Assembly: GCA_003526065.1 (NCBI GenBank) | Contig: DQBD01000217.1 | Coordinates: forward strand, 605 to 15,587 | Direction: 5' to 3' | DNA from: Gammaproteobacteria bacterium | Lineage (GTDB): Bacteria > Pseudomonadota > Gammaproteobacteria > Immundisolibacterales > Immundisolibacteraceae | Length of the DNA stretch: 14,983 bases | Part shown: one piece after another, positions 6,570 through 14,983 of the stretch | Layout of the letters: each line of letters begins with the position of its first letter | Numbering within the stretch: position 1 is the first letter of the stretch | Position numbers and translations under genes: made by a program | The notes under the pieces: model-generated | Database searches by the model: none | What the model saw: only the letters and a program-made list of their open reading frames with translations | Told to the model about the DNA's origin: nothing

Positions 6570-7595
6570 ATGACTCTCAAGCTCAGCGTTACCGACCAAT
6601 CCCCCATTCACGACGGCGGCCCGCCGTCGCGCGGCCCGCGCGACAGCCTGCGCCTGGCCCAGGCCTGCGAACGCTTCGGCTACCACCGTTACTGGCTGGC
6701 GGAGCACCACAACACGCCCGGTTACGCCGGCCCGTGTCCGGAAATCCTGATCGGCCACATCGCCGCCCACACCCGTCGCATCCGTGTCGGCAGCGGCGGC
6801 GTGATGCTGCCGCACTACCCGCCGTACAAGGTGGCGGAAACCTTCCGCATGCTCGAAGTGCTGTACCCGGGGCGCATCGATCTCGGCCTGGGCCGCGCGC
6901 CCGGTGGCGACGGCATGGCCACCGCCGCCCTGGCCTACCCGCGCCAGCCGATCAGTTCGGACATGTACCCGCGCCAGGTGTTCGACCTGATGGGCTATCT
7001 GAACAACGACCTGCCGCCGCAGCACCCGTTTCACGGCATCCGTCTGGTTCCCGACGACGGCGGCGTGCCGCAAGTCTGGATGCTCGGCTCCAGCGGCGGC
7101 AGCGCCGAGGTGGCCGGCCAGCTCGGCAGCGGCTTCGTACTGGCGCTGTTCATCGGCACCCATGCCCGCTCGCCGGCCATCGTGGAGGCCTATCGCCGGG
7201 CCTTCCAGCCGTCGAAGAACGTGCCGCAGCCGCGCGTCATGATCGCCGTCGCCGCGGTATGCGCGCCGACCCGCGAGGAAGCCATGCGCATCGCCAGCAC
7301 GCGCAGCATGTGGATTCATCAGGCCCTGGCGCGCGGGCGCATCATCGACCTGCCGACCCCGGACGAGGCCGAGCGCCTGGCCGCCGCCATGAGCCCCGGC
7401 GAACGGGCGCAGTACGAGCAGGTGCTCGAACACTCGGTGATCGGCACGCCGGACGACTGCCGCCAGCAGATCGAGGCCCTGGCCGCCGAGTACGACACCG
7501 ACGAGGTCAGCGTGGTCACGGTGACCTACCACTACGCCGACCGCGAGCGGTCCTATGAACTCCTGGCCAAGGCGTTCGGTCTGACCGACCAGTAA
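6570..7595 (+). CDS. LLM-class flavin-dependent oxidoreductase (bacterial luciferase-like)
   Basis: The 341-residue TIM-barrel protein belongs to the single-component luciferase-like family that uses reduced FMN or F420 to oxidise a substrate. The N-terminal LSVTDQSP (5-12), YWLAEHHNTPG (41-51), RIRVGSGGVMLPHYPPYKVAE (70-90, conserved core) and PGRIDLGLGRAPGGDG (100-115) are hallmarks of the 'luciferase family oxidoreductase, group 1' subfamily. The C-terminal VIGTPDDCRQQI (290-301) is also typical. The ATG at 6570 has no strong Shine-Dalgarno sequence; a -10-like TAAACT lies at 6528-6533. The stop is only 29 bp before the trehalose cluster, with no visible terminator, so it may head that transcript. 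Substrate is unknown; a direct role in osmolyte metabolism is not evident from sequence. Confidence 0.88.
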   Translation: MTLKLSVTDQSPIHDGGPPSRGPRDSLRLAQACERFGYHRYWLAEHHNTPGYAGPCPEILIGHIAAHTRRIRVGSGGVMLPHYPPYKVAETFRMLEVLYPGRIDLGLGRAPGGDGMATAALAYPRQPISSDMYPRQVFDLMGYLNNDLPPQHPFHGIRLVPDDGGVPQVWMLGSSGGSAEVAGQLGSGFVLALFIGTHARSPAIVEAYRRAFQPSKNVPQPRVMIAVAAVCAPTREEAMRIASTRSMWIHQALARGRIIDLPTPDEAERLAAAMSPGERAQYEQVLEHSVIGTPDDCRQQIEALAAEYDTDEVSVVTVTYHYADRERSYELLAKAFGLTDQ

Positions 7596-7624
7596 GCCAT
7601 CACCGGAGACCCCGCCCACCGCCC

Positions 7625-8290
7625 ATGCCCGAGCCGACCGAGTTCATCGTCAAGGACTGCGCCCTGGTCACCCTGGCCACCGGGGTGCGCGCGCAAAGCC
7701 TGACGGCGCTGCGCGAGGGACTGCTGGGCGTACCGGCGGACAGTGTCTATCACCACTTCTGGGGTGGCCTGCTCGGCACGCGTTTCGACGATCCCGAGTT
7801 CAACAACGACTTCGCCGCCTGGGTGCGCCACGCCCTGCACGACCTGCCCCTGGCCGAGCGCCTGGCGGTGATCGACCCGGCCCAGTTCGTCGACGCCGAG
7901 GCCCTGCGCCAGGAGGTGCTGGAAGTGGTCGAGCAGCGGCTGGACGAACTGGACACGCCACTGTGGGCACCGCGCGATCGCCAGTTCAGCTTCGTGCGCG
8001 GGCAGGTCGTGGTGTTCGACACCGGGCGTCGCCTGAGCGAGGCGCACGAGCTGGTGCAGGTGTTGCCGCAGCTGTCGCCGGGCAGCGTGTTCTACCACGT
8101 CATCGACGCGCGCAGCCGGGCGCCGCAGAGCTGCGACGACTTCAGCTCCTGGCTGCGGGAGCTGCCCGACAGCCACGACACCCTGCTCGCGCGCCTGGCC
8201 GACATCGACCCCTACTTCGTCACCCTGGCCGAGCTGCGCCAGCAATACATCGACGTGATCACGTCGCACTTCGGCGGTGCATCGTCATGA
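7625..8290 (+). CDS. DUF5752 family protein, two internal repeats, partner of trehalose synthase
   Basis: The 221-residue protein resembles the uncharacterised DUF5752 family, often seen next to TreT-like glycosyltransferases. It consists of two related halves of about 100 residues (about 7-106 and 121-216). Shared positions include DSVYHH at 39-44 with GSVFYH at 153-158, NDFAAW (61-66) with DDFSSW (171-176), IDP (83-85 and 194-196) and LRQ (94-96 and 204-206). No signal peptide, membrane span or catalytic motif of a known enzyme is visible. The ATG at 7625 precedes the conserved FIVKDCALVTLATG; the nearest Shine-Dalgarno-like GGAGA is about 15 nt away, which is too far. Its stop overlaps the treT start as ATGA, so the two are probably coupled and perhaps form a complex. 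Function is unknown; a regulator or subunit of TreT is an inference. Confidence 0.8.
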   Translation: MPEPTEFIVKDCALVTLATGVRAQSLTALREGLLGVPADSVYHHFWGGLLGTRFDDPEFNNDFAAWVRHALHDLPLAERLAVIDPAQFVDAEALRQEVLEVVEQRLDELDTPLWAPRDRQFSFVRGQVVVFDTGRRLSEAHELVQVLPQLSPGSVFYHVIDARSRAPQSCDDFSSWLRELPDSHDTLLARLADIDPYFVTLAELRQQYIDVITSHFGGASS

Positions 8291-9528
8291 GTGCCCTGCT
8301 CGACAGCTATGCCGACGTCGCCGGCGCCGACGTGGTACAGCACCTGCGCCAGCTGGCGGCGCCGCTGCGCGGGCTGAAGATCGTCAACATCAACTCCACC
8401 CGTGCCGGCGGCGGAGTGGCGGAGATCCTGCACAAGCTGGTGCCGCTGATGCAGGCGCTGGAACTGGACGTGCGCTGGGAGGTGATCACCGGCGGCGGTG
8501 CCTTCTACCAGTGCACCAAGGCCATGCACAACGCCCTGCAGGGCCAGCCGGCGCCGTTGTCCGAGGCCCTGCTGCGCGCCTACGAACAGACCAACGCCGA
8601 CAATGCCGAAACGCTGGCGCCGGTGCTGCGCGACGCCGACGTGGTGTTCATCCACGACCCGCAGCCGGCGGCGCTGCTGCGGTACCTGGGCGAGCGCAAG
8701 GGCAAGTGGATCTGGCGCTGCCACATCGATGCCAGTCATCCGCAACGCAGCGTGTGGCGCTACCTGCGCGAGTTCATCGCCGATTACGACGCCAGCGTGT
8801 TCTCGCTGGCCGACTTCGCCCGCCCGCTGCCGCATCCGGTGTACCTGGTGCCGCCCAGCATCGACCCGCTGAGCGAGAAAAACCGCGACCTGCCGGCCTG
8901 GCAGGTGACCGAGGCCTGCCAGCGGCACCAGGTCGACTCCGAACGGCCGCTGATGCTGCAGGTGTCGCGTTTCGACCGCTTCAAGGACCCGCTCGGCGTG
9001 ATTGCCGCCTACCGCCTGGCCCGCCAGTTCATGCCGGCACTCCAACTGGTGCTGGCCGGCGGCAGCGCCGATGACGACCCCGAAGGCGCCGCCGTGCTGG
9101 AGGAAGTGCACGCGGCCGCCGCCGGCGACGACGACATCAAGGTGCTGCTGTTGCCCTCCGACGCGCACCTGACCATCAACGCCCTGCAACGGGCGGGGCA
9201 GTTCGTGCTGCAGAAATCCCTGCGCGAGGGTTTCGGGCTGACCGTGACCGAGGCCATGTGGAAGGGCAAGCCGGTCATCGGTGGCGACACCGGCGGCATC
9301 CGCCTGCAGGTCATCAATCACCACACCGGTTTTCTGGTCAGCACGCCGGAAGGCGCCGCGCTGCGCGTGCGCTATCTGCACCAGCGTGGCGACATCGCCG
9401 CCGAGATGGGCGCCAAGGCGCGCGAGTTCGTGCGCGAGAACTTCCTGATCACCCGCCAGCTGCGCGACTACCTGACGCTCGTCACCAGCGTCCTGCATGC
9501 CAGGGAGGGCCGGCTTGAGCTCAGCTGA
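8287..9528 (+). CDS. treT: Trehalose synthase, TreT-type glycosyltransferase (GT4)
   Basis: The 413-residue retaining GT-B glycosyltransferase matches TreT, which joins NDP-glucose and free glucose to make trehalose in one reversible step. Key stretches are NSTRAGGGVAEILHKL (36-51; glycine-rich loop), VVFIHDPQPAAL (119-130), WIWRCHIDAS (141-150), VSRFDRFKDP (226-235), and LQKSLREGFGLTVTEAMWKG (308-327, with the E-x7-E signature), then PVIGGDTGGIRLQ. HDPQPA and WRCHID are especially TreT-like. The start codon overlaps the upstream stop in ATGA; the end overlaps otsB by 14 bp. The protein is cytoplasmic. A related sugar-phosphorylase or other GT4 role cannot be excluded, but the neighbours (otsB, otsA) support trehalose. 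Confidence 0.87.
   Translation: MSALLDSYADVAGADVVQHLRQLAAPLRGLKIVNINSTRAGGGVAEILHKLVPLMQALELDVRWEVITGGGAFYQCTKAMHNALQGQPAPLSEALLRAYEQTNADNAETLAPVLRDADVVFIHDPQPAALLRYLGERKGKWIWRCHIDASHPQRSVWRYLREFIADYDASVFSLADFARPLPHPVYLVPPSIDPLSEKNRDLPAWQVTEACQRHQVDSERPLMLQVSRFDRFKDPLGVIAAYRLARQFMPALQLVLAGGSADDDPEGAAVLEEVHAAAAGDDDIKVLLLPSDAHLTINALQRAGQFVLQKSLREGFGLTVTEAMWKGKPVIGGDTGGIRLQVINHHTGFLVSTPEGAALRVRYLHQRGDIAAEMGAKAREFVRENFLITRQLRDYLTLVTSVLHAREGRLELS
9502..9509 (+). promoter_or_regulatory. Ribosome binding site selecting the TTG start of otsB
   Basis: AGGGAGGG inside the 3' end of treT lies 5-6 nt before the TTG at 9515. The in-frame ATG at 9497 lies upstream of this site and has no comparable sequence, so TTG is the better start. 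Confidence 0.65.
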
Positions 9529-10327
9529 TGGCGGCCGATTGCTGACGACGTTCTGGGCCCAGCTGGCGACAGCACAGCGGACACTGCTGCTGCTGGACTA
9601 CGATGGTACGCTGGCGCCGTTCACCCTCGACCCGGCCGACGCCCACCCCTACCCGGGCATCACAGGGGCCCTGGAGCGGTTGCTGGCGCTTCCGACGTCG
9701 AGCAATCGGCTGGTCATCGTCAGCGGCCGCTGGCTCAGGGACCTGCGTCCGTTGCTGGGCATCGACCACGGCCTCGAAATGTGGGGCTGCCATGGCCGCG
9801 AGCGGCGCCTGCCGGATGGGCGGCACAGCCTCACGCCGCTGCCGGAAGCCGCCGTGCGAGCCCTGGCCGAGGCCGATGCCTGGGAGACCATGGCGCGTCG
9901 GTTGGGCGGACGCGTGGAGCGCAAACCGGCGTCGCTGGCCTTCCATTGGCGTGGCCTGCCGGCGGACCGACACGAAGCGCTGCGCCAGGCGCTGGCGCAA
10001 CGCTTCGCCGAACTGCCGGAAAACAACACACTGGCCTGGCATGACTTCGACGGCGGCGTCGAACTGCGCGTGCCCGGCCGCGACAAGGGCGACGTGGTGC
10101 GCACGCTGCTGGCGGAAGCACCGCCCGGCGCGCCCACGCCACGCATCGCCTACCTGGGCGACGACCTCACCGATGAGGACGCGTTCAAGGCTCTCGGCGA
10201 GCAGGGCCTGTCGGTACTGGTGCGGCCCGAGTACCGACCCACCGCGGCGCAGCTGTGGCTGCGCCCACCCGAAGACCTGCTCGCCTTCCTCCACCGCTGG
10301 GCCGACATACGGGAGCAGACTGGATGA
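9515..10327 (+). CDS. otsB: Trehalose-6-phosphate phosphatase (HAD superfamily)
   Basis: The 270-residue cytosolic enzyme removes phosphate from trehalose 6-phosphate, completing the OtsA/OtsB route. HAD motif I is LLLLDYDGTLAP (24-35), with nucleophile D28 and acid D30. Motif II is VIVSGR (67-72), followed by the family-typical GCHGRERR (91-98). The motif III lysine is probably K191 in PGRDKGD, and motif IV is YLGDDLTDEDAF (213-224). Length is typical for OtsB. The TTG start is chosen for its Shine-Dalgarno sequence (ATG 9497 would add six residues). It overlaps treT by 14 bp and shares ATGA with the channel gene. It lies upstream of otsA rather than beside it. Confidence 0.93.
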   Translation: MSSADGGRLLTTFWAQLATAQRTLLLLDYDGTLAPFTLDPADAHPYPGITGALERLLALPTSSNRLVIVSGRWLRDLRPLLGIDHGLEMWGCHGRERRLPDGRHSLTPLPEAAVRALAEADAWETMARRLGGRVERKPASLAFHWRGLPADRHEALRQALAQRFAELPENNTLAWHDFDGGVELRVPGRDKGDVVRTLLAEAPPGAPTPRIAYLGDDLTDEDAFKALGEQGLSVLVRPEYRPTAAQLWLRPPEDLLAFLHRWADIREQTG

Positions 10328-11449
10328 CTTTGAGCGAGATCGACTGGGGCAACGCGACCTGGACCGAGTGGATGCAGGTCAGCGTCCTCGGCAACCCGCT
10401 GGCCGCCTGGGCCATCGCCGTGGTCTTGATTTTCCTGGTGGCCACCGTGCTGCCCGTGGTCAAGGGCTTCATCGGGCGGCGCCTGCGCAAGCGGGCCCAG
10501 AACAACGGCGCCGTCATGAGTCGCTATCTGGCCGAGATCGTGGCGGGCACGCGCGCCAGCGTGATGCTGGTCGTGGCGGTGTTCATCGGCGCGCGGGCAG
10601 TCGACCTGTCGCCCAAGCTCGACGCGGCCCTGATCGGCATCACCGCCGTTGCCCTGCTGCTGCAGGCGGCGCTGTGGGCGCAGCGCGCGCTCAACGTGTG
10701 GCTGCGACGCTACCGCGAACAGGCACTGACCGAGGATGCCGGGGCCGCCACCACGGTCGGCGTCCTGAGCTTCGTGGCGCGCACCGTGCTGTGGTCCGTG
10801 GCCCTGTTGATGATCCTGGACAACCTGGGCTTCGACATCACGGCCCTGGTGGCCAGCCTGGGCATCGGCGGCATCGCCGTCGCCCTGGCGGTACAGAACG
10901 TGCTCGGCGACCTGTTCGCGTCGCTGTCGATCGCGCTCGACAAACCGTTCGTGGTCGGCGACTTCATCATCGTCGGCGACCTGCTGGGCACGGTCGAGCA
11001 CGTCGGCCTGAAAACCACCCGCGTACGCAGCCTGTCCGGCGAACAACTGGTGTTCGCCAACACCGACCTGCTCAGCAGCCGGATCCGCAACTTCAAGCGC
11101 ATGTTCGAGCGGCGCGTGGTGTTCAAGTTCGGCGTGCTCTACAGCACGCCGCGCCAGGCGCTGGCCGAGATTCCCAAGGTGGTGCGCAAGATCGTCGAAA
11201 CGCAGGAGAAAGTGCGGTTTGACCGCGCTCACTTCTTCGCCTTCGGTGACTCCTCACTGGATTTCGAAGTGGTTTACTACGTGCTCGACCCCGACTACGG
11301 CCGGTACATGGATATCCAGCAGGCCATCAACCTGGCGATGATCGATCGGTTCGCCGAAATGGACGTCGACTTCGCCTTCCCGACCCGCACGCTGCACGTT
11401 GAGTCGCTGCCGGCCGCCGCGCCGGCCGGCGCCGCAGCAACCGGAGGCG

Positions 11450-11457
<8 letters not shown>
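10324..11457 (+). CDS. MscS-family small-conductance mechanosensitive channel
   Basis: The 377-residue inner-membrane protein would open under membrane tension to release small solutes upon osmotic downshock. Hydrophobic spans appear at about 28-48, 78-92, 103-126, 148-166 and the pore helix 172-205. The pore helix ITALVASLGIGGIAVALA plus VQNVLGDLFAS has the glycine/alanine packing typical of MscS. It is followed by the beta domain (KPFVVGDFIIVGD at 207-219, VEHVGLKTTRVRSLSGE at 224-240, VFANTDLLSSRIRNF at 243-257). With about five spans it is larger than E. coli MscS (three spans, 286 residues), closer to YbdG/YnaI-type homologues. The C-terminus is alanine/glycine rich. It is joined to otsB by ATGA and overlaps otsA by 8 bp, suggesting a role in releasing trehalose and other solutes. 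Confidence 0.92.
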
Positions 11458-12936
<1,479 letters not shown>

Positions 12937-12961
<25 letters not shown>

Positions 12962-13533
12962 ACGGTGCCGGGCCCCGTATCCCCGCGACTGGCGCGCAGC
13001 AGGTTCACAAACAGCGCCCCCTGCTCCAGGGCATCGTCCAGCGCCACGTGCGTGTGCGGCAGATTGGGGTCGAACCACGCGCGGGGCATGTGCCGCTTGG
13101 TCGTTTGCCGAAACTCGCACCCGAGCACCGCCATCGCGAAGCTCTTGATGTCGAGTGCGGAGAAGCCGAACGGGTTGTCACCGACGAAACGCGCCAGATA
13201 CCAGCCCACAAACGAGAAATCGAACGTCACCGGGTAGCCGACGAACACCGGCCGCCCCGGCAACGCGCGCAGCCAGGCCACGTACTCCGGCAGCGCCTCG
13301 GCGGGCGCGCGCAGATTCCGCCGGCAGGCCGCCCATGCCTGCGGCTGGTCAGCCCAGAACTGGGCGGTGCGTGGATTGACCTTGGCGCCGGGCAGCGTCT
13401 CCAGGTTGGCGCTCCAGGTGGCGACCAGACGTCCATCCGCCAGATAGGCCGCCGAGCCCAGGCTCAGCATGGAGTTCTCGCCGGGCAGGAAGCCGTCTGT
13501 CTCGATGTCGGTACTGACGTAGACCTCCGCCAC
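12937..13533 (-). CDS. DnaQ-like 3'-5' exonuclease (DEDDh type)
   Basis: The 198-residue protein is a stand-alone exonuclease domain. The DEDDh residues are visible: D9 and E11 in [10 protein letters not shown]105 in PVTFDFSFV, and H162 with D167 in [12 protein letters not shown]. No polymerase or other domain is attached, and the enzyme may trim DNA or RNA ends. The GTG start at 13533 follows a GAGG Shine-Dalgarno sequence that overlaps the msrB stop region; the gap to msrB is 6 nt, so the two are cotranscribed. The last 25 bp overlap the end of otsA on the other strand. The C-terminal tail ([12 protein letters not shown]) looks unstructured. Whether it acts on DNA or RNA cannot be told. Confidence 0.82.
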
Positions 13534-13539
13534 AACGCC

Positions 13540-13941
13540 TCACTCGCCGGCTGGATCCAGCTGCAACGACAACGAATTGATGCAATAGCGCAGACCGGTC
13601 GGCTGAGGCCCGTCCGGAAACACGTGCCCCAGGTGCGAACCGCAGCGGGCGCAGTGCACCTCCACCCGCTGCATGCCATGACTGGTGTCGACCTCGGTGC
13701 CCACCACACCGGCCGCCGCCGGCTCCCAGAAACTGGGCCAGCCGCTGCCGGAGTCGTACTTGGTGGCGGCGTCGAACAGCGCCTCGCCACACCCGGCGCA
13801 GCGGTAGGTGCCGGGAGTCTTCTCGTCCCAGTACTGGCCGGTAAAGGCCCGCTCGGTGCCTTTTTGCCGACACACCTGGTACTGCTCCGGCGTCAGCTGC
13901 TCACGCCATTCGGCGTCGGTGGTGGGGATACGCTTGGTCAT
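13540..13941 (-). CDS. msrB: Peptide-methionine (R)-S-oxide reductase MsrB
   Basis: The 133-residue enzyme reduces the R form of methionine sulfoxide in oxidised proteins. The four zinc cysteines are C48 and C51 (CAGC) and C97 and C100 (CARC). SGSGWPSF (64-71), [10 protein letters not shown] (103-112) and RYCINSLSL (118-126) are family signatures, with catalytic C120. Cysteine rather than selenocysteine is used. The ATG at 13941 has GTGGAG about 8 nt upstream, and the length is that of free-standing MsrB. There is no signal peptide, so it is cytoplasmic. It is followed after 6 nt by the exonuclease gene and preceded, 73 bp away, by the Rieske-domain gene. Confidence 0.96.
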   Translation of the reverse strand: MTKRIPTTDAEWREQLTPEQYQVCRQKGTERAFTGQYWDEKTPGTYRCAGCGEALFDAATKYDSGSGWPSFWEPAAAGVVGTEVDTSHGMQRVEVHCARCGSHLGHVFPDGPQPTGLRYCINSLSLQLDPAGE

Positions 13942-14014
13942 GACTCGAACTCCACAGCCGCCGCGCGCGATGGCCACGGCAAAAAAGATCCGCCGGACAG
14001 CACGCCCGGGGACA

Positions 14015-14641
14015 CTACCAGAAAGCCCACAGCCGACCCTCCTGTTCGCGATGCGCCAGCGCCCGCAACGGGCGGTTGCCCTTGGCCACACACGCACCGG
14101 TGGCCAGATCGAACACCCAGCCGTGGCGCGGACAGGTCAGCCGCTCGCCCTCGCAGGCCAGCTCGGGAATGTTCGTGCTCTGGTGCGGGCAACGGGCGTC
14201 GTAGACCATGAGATCACCGTCCAGGTGGCTGACGAAGACCGCCCGCCCGTCCACCTCGCAGCGCACCGTGCCACCCACCGGCAGGTCGGCCAGCGGCAGC
14301 AGTGCGTGCCAGTCCGGCGCGTGACCGAGCTGGTCGACGCGAAACTCGGGCAGGTCCATCGCCAGCAACTGGTCGACCGCCCATACAACGCGCGTCAGTC
14401 CCAGCATGGGAAAGGCCATCAGCAAGGCGTCGAGCACCTCGTCGGCGCTGGCGCCGGTGCGCAGTGCCCGCGTCAGGTACTGTCGAAAGCCGCGCTCGGT
14501 CTGCGCATGGACCTTGCCGATCAGCGAAATCAGCGCCCGTGTCTTGGGATCCAGCCGGCGGCCGGCCATCTTCAGGAAACTGAAGTACGCCTGCATTGCC
14601 TCCGGGCGCGCCTGCAACAGGTAATCGAGAGCCTGGCTCAT
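14015..14641 (-). CDS. Carboxymuconolactone decarboxylase-like domain fused to a Rieske [2Fe-2S] domain
   Basis: The 208-residue protein has two parts. Residues about 8-95 resemble the all-helical carboxymuconolactone decarboxylase/AhpD family ([14 protein letters not shown] … [20 protein letters not shown]), but the CxxC found in AhpD-like redox members is absent (HAQTERGF at that place). Residues about 110-208 are a Rieske ferredoxin-like domain with ligands C151, H153 (CPH) and C170, H173 (CPRH), 16 residues between H153 and C170. The C-terminal [17 protein letters not shown] is typical. The ATG at 14641 is the best start although its Shine-Dalgarno sequence is weak; a longer frame up to 14737 runs into sequence that looks intergenic. 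The Rieske part likely passes electrons to an unidentified partner. Confidence 0.8.
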   Translation of the reverse strand: MSQALDYLLQARPEAMQAYFSFLKMAGRRLDPKTRALISLIGKVHAQTERGFRQYLTRALRTGASADEVLDALLMAFPMLGLTRVVWAVDQLLAMDLPEFRVDQLGHAPDWHALLPLADLPVGGTVRCEVDGRAVFVSHLDGDLMVYDARCPHQSTNIPELACEGERLTCPRHGWVFDLATGACVAKGNRPLRALAHREQEGRLWAFW

Positions 14642-14724
14642 GAGCAGTGGGTCGGTAGGTGCATTGGGGCCGATTATGACCCCCTGCCCCGGTAAACTGC
14701 GACCGTCACTCAGGGGGAAGCACC

Positions 14725-14983
14725 ATGGAACTGGCACTGGCCGGCAAGGTCGGCCTGATCACTGGCGCCAGCGCCGGCATCGGCCGCGCCACCGCGCAGG
14801 CACTGGCCGCCGAAGGCGTCGGCCCCGGCGACCGGGTCGCCGGCTTCATGCCCAACATGCCTGAAACCATCATCGCCATGCTGGCCGCCACCTCGCTGGG
14901 CGCGGTCTGGTCCTCCTGCTCGCCCGATTTCGGCGCGAAAGGCGTACTCGACCGCTTCGGCCAGATCGGGCCGAAGGTGGTGT
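14725..14983 (+). CDS. Chimeric frame: SDR N-terminus joined to acetoacetyl-CoA synthetase interior, partial
   Basis: From the ATG at 14725, preceded by a strong AGGGGGAAG Shine-Dalgarno sequence, the first ~31 residues are a short-chain dehydrogenase N-terminus: a beta strand, then the NAD(P)-binding TGASAGIG (13-20) and a helix. After ALAAEGV the frame continues, without interruption, as the interior of an acetoacetyl-CoA synthetase: [15 protein letters not shown] (33-47), [12 protein letters not shown] (60-71) and [12 protein letters not shown] (75-86). The second strand and the rest of the SDR fold are missing, as are the first part of the synthetase and its start. The protein as read cannot be a normal member of either family. 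An assembly misjoin at a short shared sequence is the simplest explanation; a real deletion fusion is the alternative. The reading frame runs off the window. Confidence 0.75.
   Translation, partial: MELALAGKVGLITGASAGIGRATAQALAAEGVGPGDRVAGFMPNMPETIIAMLAATSLGAVWSSCSPDFGAKGVLDRFGQIGPKVV

Noticed and set aside
8212..9498. Long minus-strand frame opposite treT
   Set aside because: Low-complexity His/Gln/Arg-rich translation typical of antisense frames in GC-rich genes; the plus strand carries full TreT motifs.
13980..14014. Run of six T on the minus strand after the Rieske-domain gene
   Set aside because: The preceding sequence offers only a 4-bp CCGG stem; too weak to call a terminator.

Overview
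The window is dense, GC-rich chromosomal DNA from a proteobacterium. A PcnB-type poly(A) polymerase, a YciA-like thioesterase, an LpxL/HtrB-like acyltransferase and MsrB together point to a gammaproteobacterium, but nothing here fixes the species, so this is inference. Nearly every base lies in a gene, neighbouring genes often overlap, and no transposase, integrase, phage gene or CRISPR array is visible.

Left part (1-3424). The 5' part of pcnB on the minus strand runs off the left edge. It diverges from a tRNA-Glu with the CTC anticodon, which has its own promoter-like sequence. A cluster of mutually exclusive GC-rich hairpins follows, then a YciA-like acyl-CoA thioesterase whose end overlaps a convergent metal-dependent amidohydrolase. 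The amidohydrolase has a sigma70-like promoter whose spacer holds a perfect 10-bp palindrome, a likely repressor operator. Upstream of it on the same strand is an SMP-30/gluconolactonase-like hydrolase.

Middle part (3551-7595). An LpxL-like acyltransferase lacking the usual catalytic acid overlaps an AMP-dependent acyl-CoA synthetase, and the pair ends in a strong 14-bp hairpin. A small GNAT acetyltransferase faces them. Its stop codon lies in a 13-bp tandem duplication. It diverges from an LLM-class flavin oxidoreductase.

Osmolyte cluster (7625-12961). Five plus-strand genes each overlap the next: a two-repeat DUF5752 protein, a TreT-type trehalose synthase, trehalose-6-phosphate phosphatase (OtsB), an MscS-type channel and trehalose-6-phosphate synthase (OtsA). 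The cluster encodes two routes to trehalose plus a tension-gated channel, so synthesis and emergency release of the osmolyte appear to be made from one transcript. The flavin oxidoreductase may share that transcript, since it lies only 29 bp upstream.

Right part (12937-14983). On the minus strand are a protein joining a carboxymuconolactone decarboxylase-like domain to a Rieske domain, then MsrB, then a DnaQ-like exonuclease whose end overlaps otsA. At the right edge a plus-strand frame starts as a short-chain dehydrogenase and switches in frame, after about 31 residues, to the interior of an acetoacetyl-CoA synthetase. This is either an assembly misjoin or a real gene-fusing deletion, and it is the most striking oddity of the window.
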